From contig JABDII010000036.1 in assembly GCA_013003805.1 (NCBI GenBank), positions 1 through 7,818 of the forward strand: a DNA stretch of 7,818 nucleotides, given 5' to 3'. The notes under the pieces were generated by a model. It was not told the DNA's origin. It was given only the letters and a program-made list of their open reading frames with translations, and did not search any database. Position 1 is the stretch's first letter; every line of letters starts with the position of its first letter. Position numbers and translations under genes: made by a program. Of the stretch, positions 1-6,363 are shown in pieces. Source of the DNA: Gemmatimonadales bacterium. GTDB taxonomy: Bacteria; Gemmatimonadota; Gemmatimonadetes; Gemmatimonadales; GWC2-71-9.

Positions 1-1
1 G

Positions 2-46
2 TTCTTCCTGGCGGGCGTGGTCCTGCTCTGGCGGGCCCGGACCTAA
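2..46 (+). CDS. 3' end of a probable membrane protein gene (partial)
   Basis: Frame 2 of the plus strand reads FFLAGVVLLWRART and then TAA at 44-46. This is a hydrophobic stretch closed by a short basic tail (R-A-R), the usual look of a last transmembrane helix ending on the cytoplasmic side. A hairpin terminator follows 24 bases after the stop, which supports a real gene end here. The gene begins outside the window, so neither family nor function can be given. It converges on the receptor gene. Only 14 residues are visible; a chance reading frame is possible but less likely given the hydrophobic pattern and the well-placed terminator. Confidence 0.55.
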   Translation, partial: FFLAGVVLLWRART

Positions 47-69
47 GCGTTCTCGGCACCCAGCCAGAT

Positions 70-107
70 ACACGACGGCCCCGGGATCACTCCCGGGGCC
101 GCTGTGT
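70..107. terminator. Probable bidirectional intrinsic terminator
   Basis: Bases 76-86 and 91-101 are perfect 11-base inverted arms (CGGCCCCGGGA / TCCCGGGGCCG) around a four-base TCAC loop. The stem continues after a short interruption through 70-73 (ACAC) and 104-107 (GTGT). The plus-strand side runs into the T-rich stretch TGTTCTTCC; the minus-strand side has no clear T run. The hairpin lies about 20-24 bases from both converging stop codons (46 and 127), as expected for one structure ending both transcripts. Termination is better supported for the plus strand. Confidence 0.8.
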
Positions 108-126
108 TCTTCCTGGACGGATCGGG

Positions 127-3100
127 CTAGTAGGTGAGCTTCGCCCCAAACTGCATCCGCCACCGTGTAGCGTTGTCCTGCACCCGCTCGAAGTTGGGCA
201 GGGAGAGGCTATAGATCCCGCGGTCGTTGGCGAAATCCCAGCCCTCGAGCTCCACGATTTCCGTGCCCGAGAACCGGCCGGTCTGTTTCACCAAGCCCCA
301 GTCCCCGTTGATGAGGTTCAGCACGTTGAAGATGTCCCAGGCCAACTCGAGCTGCGCTCCCTGATACGTCGGGATGCGGATCGCGAGCCGGGTGTTCAAG
401 AAGTTGGCCCACGGGTTCCGGCAGCTGTTCCGCTCGTTCAGCTGACCCCGCTGCTCGCGCAGGCAGGGCTCCGCCAGGATGAGGTCTTCCAGATCCTGGT
501 AGGGATCGCTGCCCGGGTCGAGCGTGATGTCGCTGGCACCCGTCGGCACGTAGAACTGGTCGTTGACCTGGCGGCCGTCGCCGATGCCGTCGGCGTTGAC
601 GTCACCGTCGACGATGTAGCCGTACGGCGAGCCCGACACACCCACGTAGATCACCGAGAAGTTGGCATTGAGGGGCCAGGACTCGGGCAACGGCACGTCG
701 GCCGAGCCGCTCAGCGTCAGCTTGTGCCGCCGCTCGAACACCGACGTTCTGCGGTTCCGCATCGTGTGTAATCCGTCCAGAACGGCGAACCCATACTGTG
801 AGGTAGCCGTACTGGAGGTCAAGTCGAACAGGTTTTCCGCATCGGTATAGGTATAGCCGGCATTGAATTCAATGCTGTTGGCGAACCGCTTCTGGAGTTG
901 ACCGGTGATCTGATACGACCGATCCTCGCTCATGTCGCTGTTCACGGCACCCGGGTTCTGGCCGAAGAGCACCAGGCTCGCGACGCTGCCATCGATGAGG
1001 TCCTCGTCTCCGAACCCACCCGTGACGTCGCCGTACAGCACCCGGTTGGCCTCGCCGGTGACGACCGCACCGGTTGGGCCCGCCAGGTTCTCATCGGTGT
1101 AGTACAGGGTGTTCCGGGCCATGGTGTAGAGCAGGTCCAGGGTACCGACCATGCCCCAGGGCAGCTGCTGGTCGAGGCCGAGGGCCAGCTTCCAGTTCTG
1201 CTGGAACTTGAAGTCGGGATCGAACGCGTTGATCCGGGGAATCCCTGGCACTGGAGCGCCAGTCGTGGGGCAGGCATCCAGCACCGTGGCGGGGCCGGTG
1301 TACGCCGCGGTCAGTTCCGGGCTGGGGCCGAAGCAGTCCAGATTGGCCTGCTCGACGCCGCTGTTGCTGTACGCGTTCGAGAGCCACACGTAGGCCGGGC
1401 GGCCCGCGAACAGGCCGACGCCGCCGCGGACGACGGTGGTATTGTCACCCTTCACGTCGTAATTGAAGCCTAGCCGGGGAGACCAGAGGATGTTGCCGCT
1501 CGGGAATTCGTCCGTCTGGACCCCGATCGCGCTGGCGTTAAAGGCCGCATTGGCATTGGGCTTGTCCGGGAAGATCGGCACATCCATCCGCACCCCACCG
1601 GTGACGGTGAGGTTGGGAGTCGGTGCCCACCGATCTTGGACGTACAGGCCCAACTGGTACACGGCCCAGTTCGCCTCCGGCCCACCAGGAACGAGCGCAA
1701 TGGCGCGATCGTACTTGGCCGGAATGCCCATCTCGAAGTCGTCGATCGAATCGAACGACCACTGCCCGAGCGACTGCGGGAAGAACACGTTCCGGAACTT
1801 GAAGTACTCGTTGTGGGTCCCGATGGTGATCCGGTGCGCTTCGCCGACATCGAACGTGAAGTTGTTGGTTATCTCCCAGACATCCTGATCCAGCGCGTTG
1901 TCGTGGCTGAATCGTTCGGCCCCCGCCAACAACTCGGCGGTGCCGGATTCGACATTGATGGTCGGGAAGGTGGTAGCGGGTTTGCGTTCGTCGCGGAGCC
2001 GCTGATAGCCCAGGATGAGCTCGTTCGAGAATCGGTCGCTGATGACCGAATTCAGGTTCGCCCGGATGGTGTGGTTGCTGAACTCTTGATTATAGCTGTG
2101 ACTCGACAAGCCGTAGTCGTCGTTCTGACTGCGCAGGATGGTGCCCTCACCTGCGGTCACGTAATTGTAGGTAAGCGCAAGCCGGCTGTTGGCCGCGATT
2201 TGCCAGTCGATCTTGCCGAGGAACAGGTCGTTGGGTTGTTGGGTGGTAAAGGCGCCAGCGTCTCCGGCATCGAGCCCCGCCGCGCTGAGCACGGCCTGCA
2301 TCCGAGTAACATCGCCCGCCAGCGCACCCGCCTCGGCCAGGGTGACGCCGTCGAACGGCACCGACTGATCCTGAATGTCGGCCGAGATGAAGAAGTGGGC
2401 CTTATCGCGGACGATGGGGCCACTGAACGTGCCGCCGAATTGGGTCACCGAGAAGTCGGAGACCGTGTCGCCGGTCTCGGTGTCGCCTACCAATCGAATG
2501 CCGAGGTCCCTGCTCGACTGACGGTAGCCGAACATCGAGAAGTGATAGTCGTTGTTGCCCGACTTGGTGATGGCATTGACCAAGCCGCCGGTGAAGTTGC
2601 CCTGGCGCAGGTCGAACGGCGCGATCAAGATCTGGAACTCCTTCACCGCCTCGACCGATACCGCCTTGGACTGCACTTGGCCGCCGGGTGCGCCCGTGCC
2701 GCCCAGGCCGAACAGGTCGTTGTTGACCCCGCCGTCGACCTGGATCTCGTTCAGCCGGTTGTTCTGCCCACCGACGGACGTGCCCACCACCTGAGGCGCC
2801 GTCTGGAGCAAGTTGGTGAAGTCCCGGCCCAAGAGTGGATAGCGAGCGATCGCCGTGTCGGAGATCGTCGTCGCGGGACCGGTCCTACCACTGTTGATGA
2901 GCGGGTTGACTGCGGCCGAGACCGCCAATTCCTCCAGCTCGACCGGCGAGGTCGAGAGCTCGAAATTGGCCGTGTAGCGCTGCCCCAGGTTCAACATGAT
3001 CCCGGTCTTCCGGGACGGTTGGAACCCGATACCGCGCGCTTCGATGGTGAAGGGACCGCCGGTCGCTACGTTCTCGAGGAAATAGCGCCCGCTGGCCCGG

Positions 3101-3300
3101 GTCACTGCTTGCCAGCGCCCGCCCGTGGAGGTGTTGAGCACGGTGACAACCGCGCCATCGACGGGAACTCCACCCGCCTGCGTGACCTTCCCCACGACGG
3201 CTGCGCTGGTGACACCCTGCGCGTTGAGCGAGCCCGTAAACACCACGAGCGCGCACACGCCCAAGAGCGTCGGCGCGATCATACGAATCCAAGATCTCAT
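127..3300 (-). CDS. Oar-like TonB-dependent receptor with carboxypeptidase-regulatory N-domain
   Basis: The product is a predicted 1057-residue outer-membrane receptor that would import a large ligand using TonB-ExbBD energy. Residues 1-27 form a signal peptide (basic start, hydrophobic TLLGVCALVVF, cleavage near LNA-Q). Residues about 30-120 are a carboxypeptidase-regulatory-like beta-sandwich (VGKVTQAGGVPVDGAVVTV, then GRYFLENV). Residues about 135-250 are the plug, with the NRLNEIQVDG and GLVNAITKSGNN segments typical of Oar-like receptors. The rest is a beta-barrel ending in an aromatic residue (LTY), as beta-barrel assembly signals do. Two presumed outer loops each carry two cysteines (C656/C677 and C946/C960). 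The start ATG at 3298-3300 has AAGGG eight bases upstream and places the signal peptide at the very N-terminus; the frame is open for 69 more codons upstream, but these lack a signal peptide. The ligand is unknown. Myxococcus Oar is linked to export of the protease PopC, but that role cannot be transferred here. Family assignment is firm; substrate is not. Confidence 0.93.
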   Translation of the reverse strand: MRSWIRMIAPTLLGVCALVVFTGSLNAQGVTSAAVVGKVTQAGGVPVDGAVVTVLNTSTGGRWQAVTRASGRYFLENVATGGPFTIEARGIGFQPSRKTGIMLNLGQRYTANFELSTSPVELEELAVSAAVNPLINSGRTGPATTISDTAIARYPLLGRDFTNLLQTAPQVVGTSVGGQNNRLNEIQVDGGVNNDLFGLGGTGAPGGQVQSKAVSVEAVKEFQILIAPFDLRQGNFTGGLVNAITKSGNNDYHFSMFGYRQSSRDLGIRLVGDTETGDTVSDFSVTQFGGTFSGPIVRDKAHFFISADIQDQSVPFDGVTLAEAGALAGDVTRMQAVLSAAGLDAGDAGAFTTQQPNDLFLGKIDWQIAANSRLALTYNYVTAGEGTILRSQNDDYGLSSHSYNQEFSNHTIRANLNSVISDRFSNELILGYQRLRDERKPATTFPTINVESGTAELLAGAERFSHDNALDQDVWEITNNFTFDVGEAHRITIGTHNEYFKFRNVFFPQSLGQWSFDSIDDFEMGIPAKYDRAIALVPGGPEANWAVYQLGLYVQDRWAPTPNLTVTGGVRMDVPIFPDKPNANAAFNASAIGVQTDEFPSGNILWSPRLGFNYDVKGDNTTVVRGGVGLFAGRPAYVWLSNAYSNSGVEQANLDCFGPSPELTAAYTGPATVLDACPTTGAPVPGIPRINAFDPDFKFQQNWKLALGLDQQLPWGMVGTLDLLYTMARNTLYYTDENLAGPTGAVVTGEANRVLYGDVTGGFGDEDLIDGSVASLVLFGQNPGAVNSDMSEDRSYQITGQLQKRFANSIEFNAGYTYTDAENLFDLTSSTATSQYGFAVLDGLHTMRNRRTSVFERRHKLTLSGSADVPLPESWPLNANFSVIYVGVSGSPYGYIVDGDVNADGIGDGRQVNDQFYVPTGASDITLDPGSDPYQDLEDLILAEPCLREQRGQLNERNSCRNPWANFLNTRLAIRIPTYQGAQLELAWDIFNVLNLINGDWGLVKQTGRFSGTEIVELEGWDFANDRGIYSLSLPNFERVQDNATRWRMQFGAKLTY

Positions 3301-3515
3301 GTGAGAATCCCTTGAAGAAGTGGAAAGCGCGGAGAGTGCCCAGACCGGTGGCCTCGGCCACACGGACCCGGACCCGGCGAGGCGGCCCGCACCGAGGCCG
3401 TCGCCTGCTCTCCAATTGATTGTACTACAAGAACTTACACGATAGCCACAGAAGGTCTTCGTACCGGCCTCGTGGCCGGGGCAAGGGGGTGCGGCCTGGC
3501 CCCACAAGTCACTGT
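3301..3515 (-). promoter_or_regulatory. Long GC-rich structured 5' leader of the receptor gene
   Basis: If transcription starts about seven bases past the -10 element at 3522-3527, the receptor mRNA has an untranslated leader of about 215 bases. It contains a perfect six-pair hairpin at 3464-3479 (CCGGCC, loop ACGA, GGCCGG). It also has an eight-pair inverted repeat whose arms are 3392-3399 (GGCCTCGG) and 3350-3357 (CCGAGGCC), with a 34-base GC-rich loop holding two GGACCC units on the plus strand. The second element ends about 35 bases before the ribosome binding site. I see no known riboswitch signature; in particular the GCCACTG box of cobalamin riboswitches is absent. The leader may only be GC-rich spacer, or it may control translation. 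The 331-base gap between the receptor and antiporter genes consists of this leader, the promoter, and a short stretch with a direct repeat. Confidence 0.45.
3309..3314 (-). promoter_or_regulatory. Ribosome binding site that sets the receptor start
   Basis: On the minus strand CAAGGG lies eight bases before the ATG at 3300. This purine run supports that ATG over upstream in-frame alternatives as far as 3507. The match to the Shine-Dalgarno consensus is partial but well spaced. Confidence 0.6.
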
Positions 3516-3521
3516 CAGACT

Positions 3522-3549
3522 AGTATATGCGAGCCACCCGGTAGGTCAA
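3522..3549 (-). promoter_or_regulatory. Sigma70-like promoter for the receptor gene
   Basis: On the minus strand TTGACC (3544-3549) is followed by a 16-base spacer and TATACT (3522-3527). These match the -35 and -10 consensus at five of six positions each. The -10 lies in one of the few AT-rich patches of the gap. It is oriented toward the receptor and would start transcription near 3515. Because it lies after the antiporter stop codon at 3632, the receptor can be transcribed independently of that gene. Confidence 0.7.
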
Positions 3550-3571
3550 GATGGCGCCCGGCCTCGTTACC

Positions 3572-3623
3572 TTGGCGCGACAATCCGACACACGATGCCA
3601 GCTTGCAGGCCCCGATTGGCGCG
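3572..3623. repeat. Short direct repeat upstream of the receptor promoter
   Basis: The octamer TTGGCGCG occurs at 3572-3579 and again at 3616-3623, 44 bases apart (about four helical turns). It lies just upstream of the -35 element of the receptor promoter. That placement would suit a regulator binding two sites on one DNA face, but an eight-base repeat in a GC-rich gap of this size can arise by chance. Confidence 0.25.
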
Positions 3624-3631
3624 GTCTCAGC

Positions 3632-5047
3632 TCACAGAATGAACCCGAAAATCACGAACATCCCCACCGCTCCACTCGCCGCGAGGAGGGCATAGGGCAG
3701 CTGGGTCCGTACGTGATCGATGTGGTCGGTGGCGGACGCCATGGAGGCCACGATGGTGCTGTCGGAGATGGGCGAACAGTGGTCGCCGAAGATCCCGCCG
3801 CCCAGGGCCGCGGCTAGGGTGAGGCTCGCGGGCAGGTCGAGGATCGCGATCATGGGAATCACGATCGGGATCATGATGGCGAAGGTGCCCCACGAGGTCC
3901 CCGTGGCGAACGCAATAAAGCAGGCCAGCAAGAACACGGTGGCAGGCACCAAGCCGGGGTGAAGCACCGCCTGAGCCGCCTGGGCTACGAACACCCCCGT
4001 ACCCAGGGCCCGGGTGGTGGCGCCGATCGTGAAGGCCAGTGCCAGCACGATTACCAACGGGATCAACCCCTGTATTCCCTTAATAGCGCTCTCGGTGACC
4101 TCGCCGATCGTCATGATCCCCTGAACCCGATAGATCACGGCCGCCAAGAGGAGGCCGGTGATCACGCCCCACAAGACCGCGCGCGATCCGCTCCCCTGCA
4201 TGATGTTGCCGTCGCCGGTGAGCCAGAGCACCAGCGGCACCATGGCGACCATGGTGACGATGGGGACGATCATGTTGACGGCCCGCTCCGGCGCGCCCGG
4301 CTTCTTCTCCGTCATCGCCACCTCGGCAGCAATCATCGGAACCGCGCCGTCGCGCAAGAGCTTCCCCTCCTCCCGCACGCGCCGCTCGGCTTCGCGCATC
4401 GGACCGATGTTCCAGCCCGTCAGCACCACGACGAGTGCCAGTCCGATGGCGAAGATCGCGTAGAAATTGAGCGGGAGCGCCGCCACCAAGAGCGGCACCG
4501 GCTGGTCGACACCTTGCGCGATCAGCAGCCCGATCACATAGGCTCCCCAGGCGTTGAGCGGTATCAGAATGCACTTGGGCGAGCAGGTAGCGTCGATGAT
4601 GTAGCTCAGCTTTTCCCGGGAGATCCGGCACTTGTCGAACAAGGGTCGCGCCACCGAGCCCGAGACCAACAGTCCGAAATTGGACTCGAGAAAGACCGCC
4701 ATGCTGACCAGCACGGTCATGATGCCGACCGAGCGCCGCGACTTGGCCAGTCCCTTCCCCTCCATCAAGGCAATGAACCCCTCCATCCCGCCGGACATCT
4801 GGGTGAACGTGATCATCGCGCCGATGAGCGCGCTGAACAGGAGGGTGCGCGCGTTGTCGGGATCGGTCACGGAGGTCACGAACACGTCGACCGACTCGAT
4901 CATGCCGGCCAGCGGGTTCCATCCATGCATGATGGTCCAGCCGAGAAAGATGTACAGGCTCAACGAGAGGAAGACCTGCTTGGTCTTGATCGCGAGACCG
5001 ATGGCGACGATGGGGGGAAGGATCGACAGCCAGCCGATGGTTTCCAT
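3632..5047 (-). CDS. NhaC-family Na+/H+ antiporter
   Basis: The product is a predicted 471-residue inner-membrane secondary transporter that exchanges protons for sodium or, in some relatives, for an organic-acid pair. Hydrophobic helices run throughout, with one hydrophilic cytoplasmic stretch at residues about 215-255. Family hallmarks include the opening GWLSILPPIVAIGLAIKTKQ, the segment FLESNFGLLVSGSVARPLFD (119-138), DATCSP (152-157), GTSWGTF (383-389), and the signature GDHCSPISDST (421-431) followed by DHIDHVRTQLPYAL (441-454). The length fits the family. ATG 5047 was chosen because family proteins begin at GWLSxLPP; the frame stays open to an ATG at 5236, but those 63 residues are neither hydrophobic nor family-like and would consume the divergent promoter region. 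The ribosome site is weak (GAG seven bases upstream). The gene diverges from ctaA and shares its strand with the receptor, 331 bases downstream. Family is sure; substrate (sodium, or malate/lactate as in MleN) is not. Confidence 0.92.
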   Translation of the reverse strand: METIGWLSILPPIVAIGLAIKTKQVFLSLSLYIFLGWTIMHGWNPLAGMIESVDVFVTSVTDPDNARTLLFSALIGAMITFTQMSGGMEGFIALMEGKGLAKSRRSVGIMTVLVSMAVFLESNFGLLVSGSVARPLFDKCRISREKLSYIIDATCSPKCILIPLNAWGAYVIGLLIAQGVDQPVPLLVAALPLNFYAIFAIGLALVVVLTGWNIGPMREAERRVREEGKLLRDGAVPMIAAEVAMTEKKPGAPERAVNMIVPIVTMVAMVPLVLWLTGDGNIMQGSGSRAVLWGVITGLLLAAVIYRVQGIMTIGEVTESAIKGIQGLIPLVIVLALAFTIGATTRALGTGVFVAQAAQAVLHPGLVPATVFLLACFIAFATGTSWGTFAIMIPIVIPMIAILDLPASLTLAAALGGGIFGDHCSPISDSTIVASMASATDHIDHVRTQLPYALLAASGAVGMFVIFGFIL

Positions 5048-5132
5048 GCGTCGCTCAGTTGAGAGGATTAATGGGGCAAGAGCGGCCGGCCGCGAGGGCA
5101 GGATCAGCCAAACTTGCTCCGCCCCGGCTGCC

Positions 5133-5160
5133 TTGACAAGGCCGCTGACGAGGCCATTCT
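5133..5160 (+). promoter_or_regulatory. Candidate ctaA promoter
   Basis: A perfect TTGACA -35 element occurs at 5133-5138. With a 16-base spacer the -10 would be CATTCT (5155-5160), only three of six consensus positions. It is oriented toward ctaA and would give a leader of about 80 bases. The same divergent gap holds the 12-base palindrome GCGGCCGGCCGC (5082-5093), on the antiporter side, and the inverted arms CCCAGG/CCTGGG (5208-5213, 5219-5224) on the ctaA side. I saw no convincing promoter for the antiporter. Confidence 0.35.
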
Positions 5161-5236
5161 TACCGCCATATTCCCCCACAGCAGACCAACGCGTTCCGAT
5201 CCGCGGGCCCAGGCCTGGCCTGGGTTCGTCCTCCAT

Positions 5237-5240
5237 GAGG
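5237..5240 (+). promoter_or_regulatory. Ribosome binding site supporting the GTG start of ctaA
   Basis: GAGG is followed by five bases and GTG (5246-5248). The alternative ATG at 5297 has no comparable purine run at proper spacing, only GGGCG about twelve bases upstream. This is the main reason for preferring the GTG start. Confidence 0.5.
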
Positions 5241-5245
5241 CCCTT

Positions 5246-6172
5246 GTGAACTCACCGACTCCAGACTCGCCACCGCTTGCGGGCGATCGCTTCACAATGG
5301 TCCGGCGGCTCGCCTACCTCGCGACTGCGCTCTCGTTTGGTCTAATCGTGCTGGGCGGGATCGTCCGGATCACCGGCTCGGGCATGGGATGCGGCGACGA
5401 TTGGCCCAAGTGCAACGGGGAGTGGTTCCCGCCACTCGACTTCGCCACGTTTATCGAGATCTTCCACCGCTGGGTGGCGGCGTTGGTGAGTGTCGTGGTT
5501 GTCGCCACGGCCGCGGCCGCGTGGTGGCGGCACCGGAGTGAACCTCGGGTGCTCTGGCCGGCCACGTTGGGCACCGTGCTCTTGGTCACCCAAGTGCTGC
5601 TCGGCGCCGTCACAGTCAAGCTCGAGCTGCCTCCCGCCGTTGTGATCGTGCACTTCACCAACGCGGTCCTGCTCATAACGGCCGTGTTGGTGACCGGCCT
5701 CCGGGCGCGTCCCGCGCCCGAGACTACCACCCCAGCCGACCGGCATCCTACCCATGGCCTCGCGTGGACTACGGCGCTGGTGGGCTTTGCCGCGGTGCTG
5801 CTGGGCGCCAACGTGGCCAACCTCGACGCGGGCCCAGCCTGCCTGGGATTCCCGCTCTGCTACGGAGGGGTCCTTCCGCCATCGGGCACCCTGGGCCTGG
5901 TGCATTGGATCCACCGGATCGTGGCCTACGGCTTTCTGGCGCTGGCGTTCACCCTTCTCGTCAAGACCCGAAAGCCAGCCGACGTTGCGTTTCGGAACTT
6001 GAGGCTGGCTGTTGCGGTGGCTGCCGGGCTGGCCGTGATCCAGATCGGGATCGCGGCGGCCATGGTCCTCCAGCTCCTACCGCCGGGCCTCAGAGGGTTC
6101 CATTTGATGGCCGGAACGGCCATCTGGGGAGCCCTGGTAGTCATGGTGCACCACTCGGCCCGACCGGCTTAA
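5246..6172 (+). CDS. ctaA: Haem A synthase (CtaA/COX15 family)
   Basis: CtaA oxidises the C8 methyl group of haem O to a formyl group, making haem A for aa3- or ba3-type terminal oxidases. The 308-residue product has eight predicted membrane helices in two homologous four-helix halves, close to the 306 residues of Bacillus subtilis CtaA. The haem-ligand histidines fall at expected places: H74 (in E71-I-F-H74-R), H136 (VIVHFTN), H223 (HWIHR) and H286 (GFHLMAG). Glutamate 71 matches the catalytic Glu three residues before the first ligand. Both outer-loop cysteine pairs are present: C49/C56 (CGDDWPKC) and C199/C205 (CLGFPLC). The start is either GTG 5246, backed by GAGG, or ATG 5297 (291 residues), which would begin MVRRLAYLAT; both retain all key residues. 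It diverges from the antiporter gene, and no oxidase or haem O synthase (ctaB) gene is in the window. Function is confident; start is moderately so. Confidence 0.95.
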   Translation: MNSPTPDSPPLAGDRFTMVRRLAYLATALSFGLIVLGGIVRITGSGMGCGDDWPKCNGEWFPPLDFATFIEIFHRWVAALVSVVVVATAAAAWWRHRSEPRVLWPATLGTVLLVTQVLLGAVTVKLELPPAVVIVHFTNAVLLITAVLVTGLRARPAPETTTPADRHPTHGLAWTTALVGFAAVLLGANVANLDAGPACLGFPLCYGGVLPPSGTLGLVHWIHRIVAYGFLALAFTLLVKTRKPADVAFRNLRLAVAVAAGLAVIQIGIAAAMVLQLLPPGLRGFHLMAGTAIWGALVVMVHHSARPA

Positions 6173-6184
6173 TGGCCCGCCTGA

Positions 6185-6202
6185 CGGGGCCTCAGGACCC
6201 CG
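6185..6202 (+). terminator. Weak hairpin after ctaA
   Basis: CGGGG (6185-6189) and CCCCG (6198-6202) can pair around an eight-base loop, 12 bases after the ctaA stop. There is no T run after it. It may slow or end transcription, but it is short and an alternative stem CCTGA/TCAGG overlaps it. Confidence 0.25.
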
Positions 6203-6311
6203 AGTAATCGTGTGAGCCCCTTCAGGTGGGACGTCTCCCAAGCAGTCCCAACTTCTGAATCCCCCTCGGATTGGAAGCCTGGACGTGGTTACTCCGGGGC
6301 CGTTCTAGCGA

Positions 6312-6319
6312 TAATTTTG
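6312..6319 (+). promoter_or_regulatory. Candidate promoter -10 region for the sulfotransferase-like gene
   Basis: GATAATTTTG (6310-6319) is a conspicuous AT-rich patch in a GC-rich gap, 45 bases before the ATG at 6364. It can be read as a sigma70-type GATAAT (6310-6315), or as TAATTTTG (6312-6319), which fits the TAnnTTTG element of Bacteroidota promoters. No good upstream -35 or -33 element is evident; TGGTTA near 6287 is a poor match. The call rests on position and composition. Confidence 0.35.
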
Positions 6320-6348
6320 CGACGGACCGAGCCCGATCCGGGCCTTCT

Positions 6349-6354
6349 GAAGGG
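6349..6354 (+). promoter_or_regulatory. Ribosome binding site that sets the lipoprotein start
   Basis: GAAGGG lies nine bases before the ATG at 6364-6366. It supports this ATG, which puts the lipoprotein signal at the N-terminus, over an in-frame TTG at 6271. Confidence 0.6.
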
Positions 6355-6363
6355 CTAAGCCCA

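Noticed and set aside
1..116. Eleven-base direct repeat GTTCTTCCTGG at 1-11 and 106-116.
   Set aside because: One copy is inside the end of a coding region and the other is the tail of the terminator. There is no element between them and no other copy was noticed, so it is most likely chance.
1636..3315. Open frame of 559 codons on the plus strand, opposite the receptor gene.
   Set aside because: It lies wholly within the reverse of a clear receptor gene, and its translation is rich in Arg, Asp, Val and His with no domain. It is a shadow produced by GC-rich codon use.
3301..3507. In-frame upstream extension of the receptor gene.
   Set aside because: It would bury the signal peptide 69 residues into the protein, and it overlaps the leader hairpins. 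The ATG at 3300 has its own ribosome site.
3301..3515. Cobalamin or other known riboswitch in the receptor leader.
   Set aside because: No GCCACTG B12 box or other riboswitch core that I know is present. The inverted repeats alone do not identify a class.
3959..5062. Open frame of 367 codons on the plus strand, opposite the antiporter gene.
   Set aside because: The translation is dominated by His, Arg, Asp and Gln without structure, while the minus strand encodes an unmistakable NhaC-family protein.
6271..6363. TTG-initiated extension of the ASST-like gene.
   Set aside because: It would move the lipoprotein signal away from the N-terminus and would cover the AT-rich promoter-like patch. GAAGGG supports the ATG at 6364.
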